Assembly (NCBI RefSeq): GCF_040802235.1
Contig: NC_133162.1
Coordinates: 1,319,501-1,383,500, forward strand
Direction: 5' to 3'
Source: Manis javanica
Lineage: Eukaryota > Chordata > Mammalia > Pholidota > Manidae
DNA length: 64,000 bases
Shown here: piece after piece, positions 60,801 through 64,000 of the stretch
How positions within the stretch are numbered: the stretch's first letter is position 1
Layout of the letters: every line of letters begins with the position of its first letter
The notes under the pieces: model-generated
Told to the model about the DNA's origin: nothing
What the model saw: only the letters and a program-made list of their open reading frames with translations
The model's database searches: none
Position numbers and translations under genes: made by a program

Positions 60801-63384
60801 ATCAGGTCAGTGGGCAGCAGCCCAGCCTCAGGAAGGCCGGGAGAGGCTCGGCCCTGGGCGCCCGCATCAGGCACCGTCACACAGGCCCCGAGACAGTGCC
60901 GGGGTCGGGGTGCAGGCCTGGGGCATGGCCGTCATGCCCCAGGAAGGCGGGCCTTCCGTATGGGGACCGGGCTCCAGGGCGGCAGGAACATCCAGCTCTG
61001 CTCTCTCCCCCGCCAGGCTCTTGGGTCGAGCTGCACTTCAGCCACGGCTTGAACGGGAGCGGCGTCCCCGCCTCGGTCTCTCTCTATAATGGTGACCTGG
61101 AGAAAATACTGCTGGACGCTCAGCATGAATCTGGACGGAGCAGCTCCAAGAGCTCTCACTGTGACAGGTGGGCACGAAGGCCTGACAGCCCGTGTGCTGA
61201 CGAGGTGTGCGGGCACCATCATGAATGCCCGAGAGCCACAGCCGGGCCAGGTGCAGGAGTGGCTTCTCAGCTTACGGGACGGCGGGCCCCTTGCCCTGGT
61301 GGGGGTAATGACTGGGCTTGGTGTGGGCAGGGGCCCTTCATTTCTGCTCTGCCACCCTGGCTGGCCTGTCAAGCCGCTGCACCTCATACTGCCAGCGAGT
61401 CATGGCCGAGTGGGTGCCCAGAGGTGCTCCTGGGGGCTGTGTCCCAGAATACAGGGCCTGGCACCTGTGCCCCACCCAAGACTGCCAGGCTGGTTCCTGT
61501 TGAGCCCAGCTGTGAAGATGGGATGGTGCGCCCAGTCTGGTGCCGGGTGGAAGGAGGGCCAAGGGCAGGTGGGTCACGTGCCACGTGTCTCCTTCCTTCA
61601 CCACTTCCCAGCCCGCCTCGCTCACAGACTCCACAGGATAATAACAGAGCTTCAGAGGCAGATTCCCACAGCGTCGGGGAGAAGAACAGTGTCCAGGTGA
61701 GCCGGAGCGGGTGTCCGTGATCTGTGGGTGCAGTTCAGGCTTTCCATGTAACTGAGTTTGGGGTTCGGGTGACTCTCGCCTCCTTTTAGACTGCGGGGTA
61801 AAGGCTTCTACGCCATATGGCTTCATGGCACGGAGCAGGAATGGACTCAGGTTAGGGCTCCAACGCTATGGGCCACCCCCACTCCATAGGCCATCTGCGG
61901 ACATGGCAGGGTAGAAGGGGTGGCTAGGAGCAGACCATGGTGGTCTCTGTCGGCCGGTGAGGTGGGCCCTCATGCCCAGGCTGTCGGGGACAGCCTGGCG
62001 TTTCCTACTGGCTCTGTGGGGCCCTCTGCCTTGTGGCGGCACTGACTGTTTCCTCACGAGACACTGTAGCTCCTTCCAGAAACCAGCCCCGGGCATGCCA
62101 ACTGGCATGTCGGGGGCTTAATGTCAGGAGCTAACCTGGCTGGCTTTTCTCCAACATCTGCTCAGCCAGTTTTTAATGGGTCTTCTGTGCCAGCACTGGG
62201 CCCCTTGGTGGGGCCACAAGCCAGAGCCTGGCCTGCGAGGACGGGTGCCTGGGTGCTGCCACCCCGCCGCCATGGAGGAGCTCAAGGCAGCAGTGGCCAC
62301 TCTCACTTCATCCGGTCTGCTGGCCCCATGCAGAGGAAGTGTGTCCCTGGGTGCACATTAGGGTTGGGGTGACAGGAGCAGGCGGTGCTTCCCCACCCAC
62401 TTCAGCCTGTCTCGGGAAGCAGTCTTATGGTCAGTTCCCTGCAGGGGCACTAGGTGTCCTGCCACGCTCACCGTGCAAACAAGGGGCCCCGTCAGCACAC
62501 CGAGGCTTCCGGACCCCACGGGAGCCCCGAGCGGGCGCCACCCCAGCCCCGGGCAGCCGCACTCCTGGCCTTTGGGGTCCACGGCCAGCTTGGGTGTGCC
62601 CAGGCATATGGTTGGTTTTGGTGTACTGTTGTAAAGCATTTCCAAAATTTAAGTATTTCCCCCAAATTTTAAAAAAGGAATTAAATGCTCAAGTACAGAA
62701 TCTTTTCTGAGTGCAAAGTAGAGAAAAACAACTATAATCCTACTTCTAAAGGCCCCTTGATGAATGTCTCACGTCATCTGAGAAATGCAGTGGAAATGGC
62801 AAGGGGCGCGGCGTCTGGCCTCTCCGGCCCGCACGCGTGAGCGCCTTTCTCCCGGGCCTGCCTGCCAGGCCACTCGGCTGCCGGGTGGAGCCACAGCCGG
62901 CCCTCGGGGCCTCCCCGTCCGCGCTTCCTCACGACGGGTGGGCGCGCGCGGGCCTTTGGAAGCGGCGCCCCTGCCCCCCGGGGAGGAGGCCTGTGCGAGG
63001 CGGTGCACCGGGCCGCTCCCTGTGCTGGCTCACCTGCCTCGCCTTGGCCCCGCAGTCCGAGGAAGACTACTTGGAGAGGAGGAAGGAGGTGGAGAGGATC
63101 CTGAAGAAGAACTCGGACTGGATCTGGGACTGGTCGAGCCGGCCGGAAAATGTGCCCCCCAAGTGAGTGCCGCGGCGCAGGGCCCCCACCCCGCCGCAGG
63201 CAGTGCGGCCACGCTCACTGCGTCTCTCCCCCAGGGAGTTCCTCTTCAGACACCCGAGGCGCGCCACCGCCCTGAGCATGAGGAACACGAGCGTCATGAA
63301 GAGGGGCGGCATCTTCTCGGCCGAGTTCCTGAAGGTGTTCCTCCCGTCCCTGCTGCTCTCCCACCTCCTGGCCGTCGGACTGGG
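54840..63384 (+). CDS. BNIP3: BNIP3, BCL2-interacting protein 3 (five coding exons, 3' end outside window)
   Basis: BNIP3 is a hypoxia-induced outer-mitochondrial-membrane protein. It acts as a mitophagy receptor, binding LC3/GABARAP, and is an atypical BH3-like death factor. Five exons with GT-AG introns and matching phases encode residues 1-179 plus part of codon 180: 54840-54885, 61017-61167, 61612-61696, 63056-63162 and 63235-63384. Visible in the translation are the LIR core WVEL at residues 18-21 with flanking Ser17 and Ser24, Cys64, a Ser/Pro-rich PEST-like segment around 60-95, the BH3-like stretch LKKNSDWIW at 110-118, and a C-terminal membrane helix starting near 164. That helix keeps Ser172, His173, Ala176 and Gly180, the residues known to drive transmembrane dimerisation. 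Spacing matches the 194-residue mammalian form without gaps, so about 14 residues and the stop lie in a sixth exon past 64000. The introns exclude a processed pseudogene and no frame lesion is seen. Confidence 0.97.
54886..61016 (+). other. BNIP3: BNIP3 intron 1
   Basis: This 6.1-kb intron starts CpG-rich and becomes ordinary sequence after about 55150. It contains a degenerate sense L1 3' region at about 59950-60450 and a short A/T-rich stretch around 55740-55900. No further coding exon was recognised. Confidence 0.85.
59950..60450 (+). repeat. Degenerate L1 3' region (intron 1 of BNIP3)
   Basis: The order of phrases follows the end of mammalian L1 ORF2. A run like 'aaaacagaaatgcag..aaacc' is followed by 'ggaatggctaaattt', a 'gtgtggccgcattgggg' stretch and the weaker downstream part. 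It is heavily mutated and has no open frame. It is probably an old L1M element. Confidence 0.5.
61017..61167 (+). CDS. BNIP3: BNIP3 coding exon 2 (LIR motif)
   Basis: The acceptor CCAG ends at 61016 after a pyrimidine-rich tract, and the donor GTGGG follows 61167. The exon has 151 nt, entry phase 1 and exit phase 2. It encodes residues 16-66, including the LC3-interacting region W18-V-E-L21, the conserved [17 protein letters not shown] segment and Cys64. Compared with human, the Asn/Gly-rich patch at residues 25-30 is altered (HGLNGSG). Confidence 0.96.
61612..61696 (+). CDS. BNIP3: BNIP3 coding exon 3 (Ser/Pro-rich segment)
   Basis: This 85-nt exon has an acceptor CCCAG ending at 61611 and a donor GTGAGC after 61696. 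It completes Ser66 and encodes PPRSQTPQD onward to residue 94. The segment is rich in Ser, Thr, Pro and acidic residues, the PEST-like region of the family. It ends in phase 0. Confidence 0.96.
61697..63055 (+). other. BNIP3: BNIP3 intron 3
   Basis: A 1.36-kb intron between exons 3 and 4. It is GC-rich, especially near its 3' end at 62780-63050. I recognise no repeat or extra exon in it. Intron 2 (61168-61611, 444 bases) likewise shows nothing specific. Confidence 0.8.
63056..63162 (+). CDS. BNIP3: BNIP3 coding exon 4 (BH3-like segment)
   Basis: This 107-nt exon follows an acceptor CGCAG and ends with a GTGAGT donor. It encodes residues 95-129 and two bases of Lys130. It includes the acidic SEED start and the BH3-like [11 protein letters not shown] core, followed by the SSRPEN stretch, all conserved in the family. 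Human has Asp-Ile where Tyr-Leu occurs at residues 99-100. Confidence 0.97.
63235..63384 (+). CDS. BNIP3: BNIP3 coding exon 5 (transmembrane helix)
   Basis: This 150-nt exon is separated from exon 4 by an intron of only 72 nt. It completes Lys130 and encodes residues 131-179 plus two bases of Gly180, ending at a GTGAGT donor. It includes the SMRNTSVMK stretch and the hydrophobic helix [20 protein letters not shown]. Val177 replaces the human Ile. The C-terminal intermembrane-space tail is in the next exon, outside the window. Confidence 0.97.
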
Positions 63385-64000
63385 GTGAGTGGGGACCCGA
63401 CCCCGTAAGCCTCAGCCTGGGTCGCATCCTGTGAGGTGTTTCTTGCAGCATGAGCCTGCCCAGGTGCTCCCCACCCTGGTCAGGAGGCTCTTACCATGGG
63501 TGGGGCGGGTGGCTTCCTGCCTCTGGGCCGCCCTTCCTGGGGGATAAGGCGCTTGCTTGCTCAGCAGTGACACAGTGACAAGGCCTGCAGTCCCCAGGGT
63601 GCCCTCCACCCCCACCCGTGGCCTCTATAGTCTTGGTCACAGCGGCTGTCAGGGTGGGCTTCCGGCCGGGAGGACTCCCCTCAGGGGCACTGAGGGAATC
63701 AGGGTGGAAATGCCCTGGTGTCCAGCCTCCCCTTTGCCCAGATCAAACATGGAACATGGAAGGTAGAAGCTCGTGGGTCTTGCAAGGTTAATAATGCCCA
63801 CGTCCAGCCCTGTGGAGGGGAGCACGGGGCTGCCCTCCCTGACGCCAGCCATGGACTGTAATTCTTCCTCCCATGGAAGGTGCTCCCTGGGTGGGCCAGA
63901 GCTCCGAGGTACCTGGCAGTGTCCCCCTGCTCTGGCTCCTGGCCAGTACTTTTCAGGGTTAGGGCTCACCCAGGGCATTTGTAGATGGTGGTTTCTGGAG
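63385..64000 (+). other. BNIP3: Start of BNIP3 intron 5
   Basis: Sequence after the exon 5 donor runs to the window end. It contains no match to the expected terminal exon, which should encode IYIGRR and the Thr/Ser-rich tail. The intron is therefore at least 616 bases long. No repeat was recognised. Confidence 0.8.

Noticed and set aside
60896..61720. 274-codon ORF covering BNIP3 exons 2 and 3
   Set aside because: It reads exon 2 in the correct frame but also intron sequence on both sides. The exon borders are set by splice sites and protein phase instead.

Overview
This window is mammalian nuclear genomic DNA. It carries one recognisable protein-coding gene, BNIP3, on the + strand at the right-hand end. 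Everything to its left, about 54 kb, looks intergenic: LINE-1 remnants of several ages, MaLR (MLT1) LTR fragments, MIR traces, two minisatellites, a CpG island without an assignable gene, and unique non-coding sequence. The evidence for a placental mammal is the intron-exon structure, near-identity of the encoded protein to mammalian BNIP3, two CpG islands and the L1/MLT1/MIR repeat classes. I see no Alu, B1/B2, tRNA-Lys carnivore SINE, equid ERE or ruminant BovA copies. The 3' end of the youngest L1 resembles L1s I associate with pangolins. That species guess rests on memory and is weak.

Layout, left to right. 0-7 kb: unique sequence with an antisense L1 piece and a degenerate GATA/GACA tract. 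7-13 kb: an old sense L1 (ORF1, then ORF2) split by a 5'-truncated L1. 13-17.4 kb: unique sequence with a 115-bp duplicated block. 17.4-24.7 kb: another old L1 split by a nearly full-length but broken L1 with an 11-bp target-site duplication. 24.7-29.1 kb: unique sequence. 29.15-30.2 kb: a roughly 20-bp minisatellite with a 163-bp higher-order period. 31.7-34.8 kb: old L1 remnants, possibly HAL1-like. 39.3-40.6 kb: a CpG island with (AC)21, (GGGGCC)4 and (CCG)7. 42-45 kb: MLT1 and L1 fragments. 45.5-45.95 kb: a CpG-rich minisatellite. 46.9-47.2 kb: an antisense L1 3' end with a 14-bp target-site duplication. 49-53.5 kb: MIR and L1 scraps.

54.3-64 kb: the BNIP3 CpG-island promoter and five coding exons. 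These encode residues 1-179 and part of codon 180 of a 194-residue form. The last exon, expected to encode the final 14 residues and the stop, lies beyond the window. In human the gene upstream of BNIP3 in divergent orientation is JAKMIP3 (known synteny). No JAKMIP3 coding exon was recognised here, although the 40-kb CpG island has minus-strand splice-donor-like sites and could belong to a divergent transcript.

I found no prokaryotic-type system, CRISPR array or new gene system. The most informative observations are three. The start codon of the longer human BNIP3 isoform is conserved here but out of frame. Two nested L1 insertions each have a readable target-site duplication. The 29-kb minisatellite has higher-order structure and produces large spurious ORFs on both strands.
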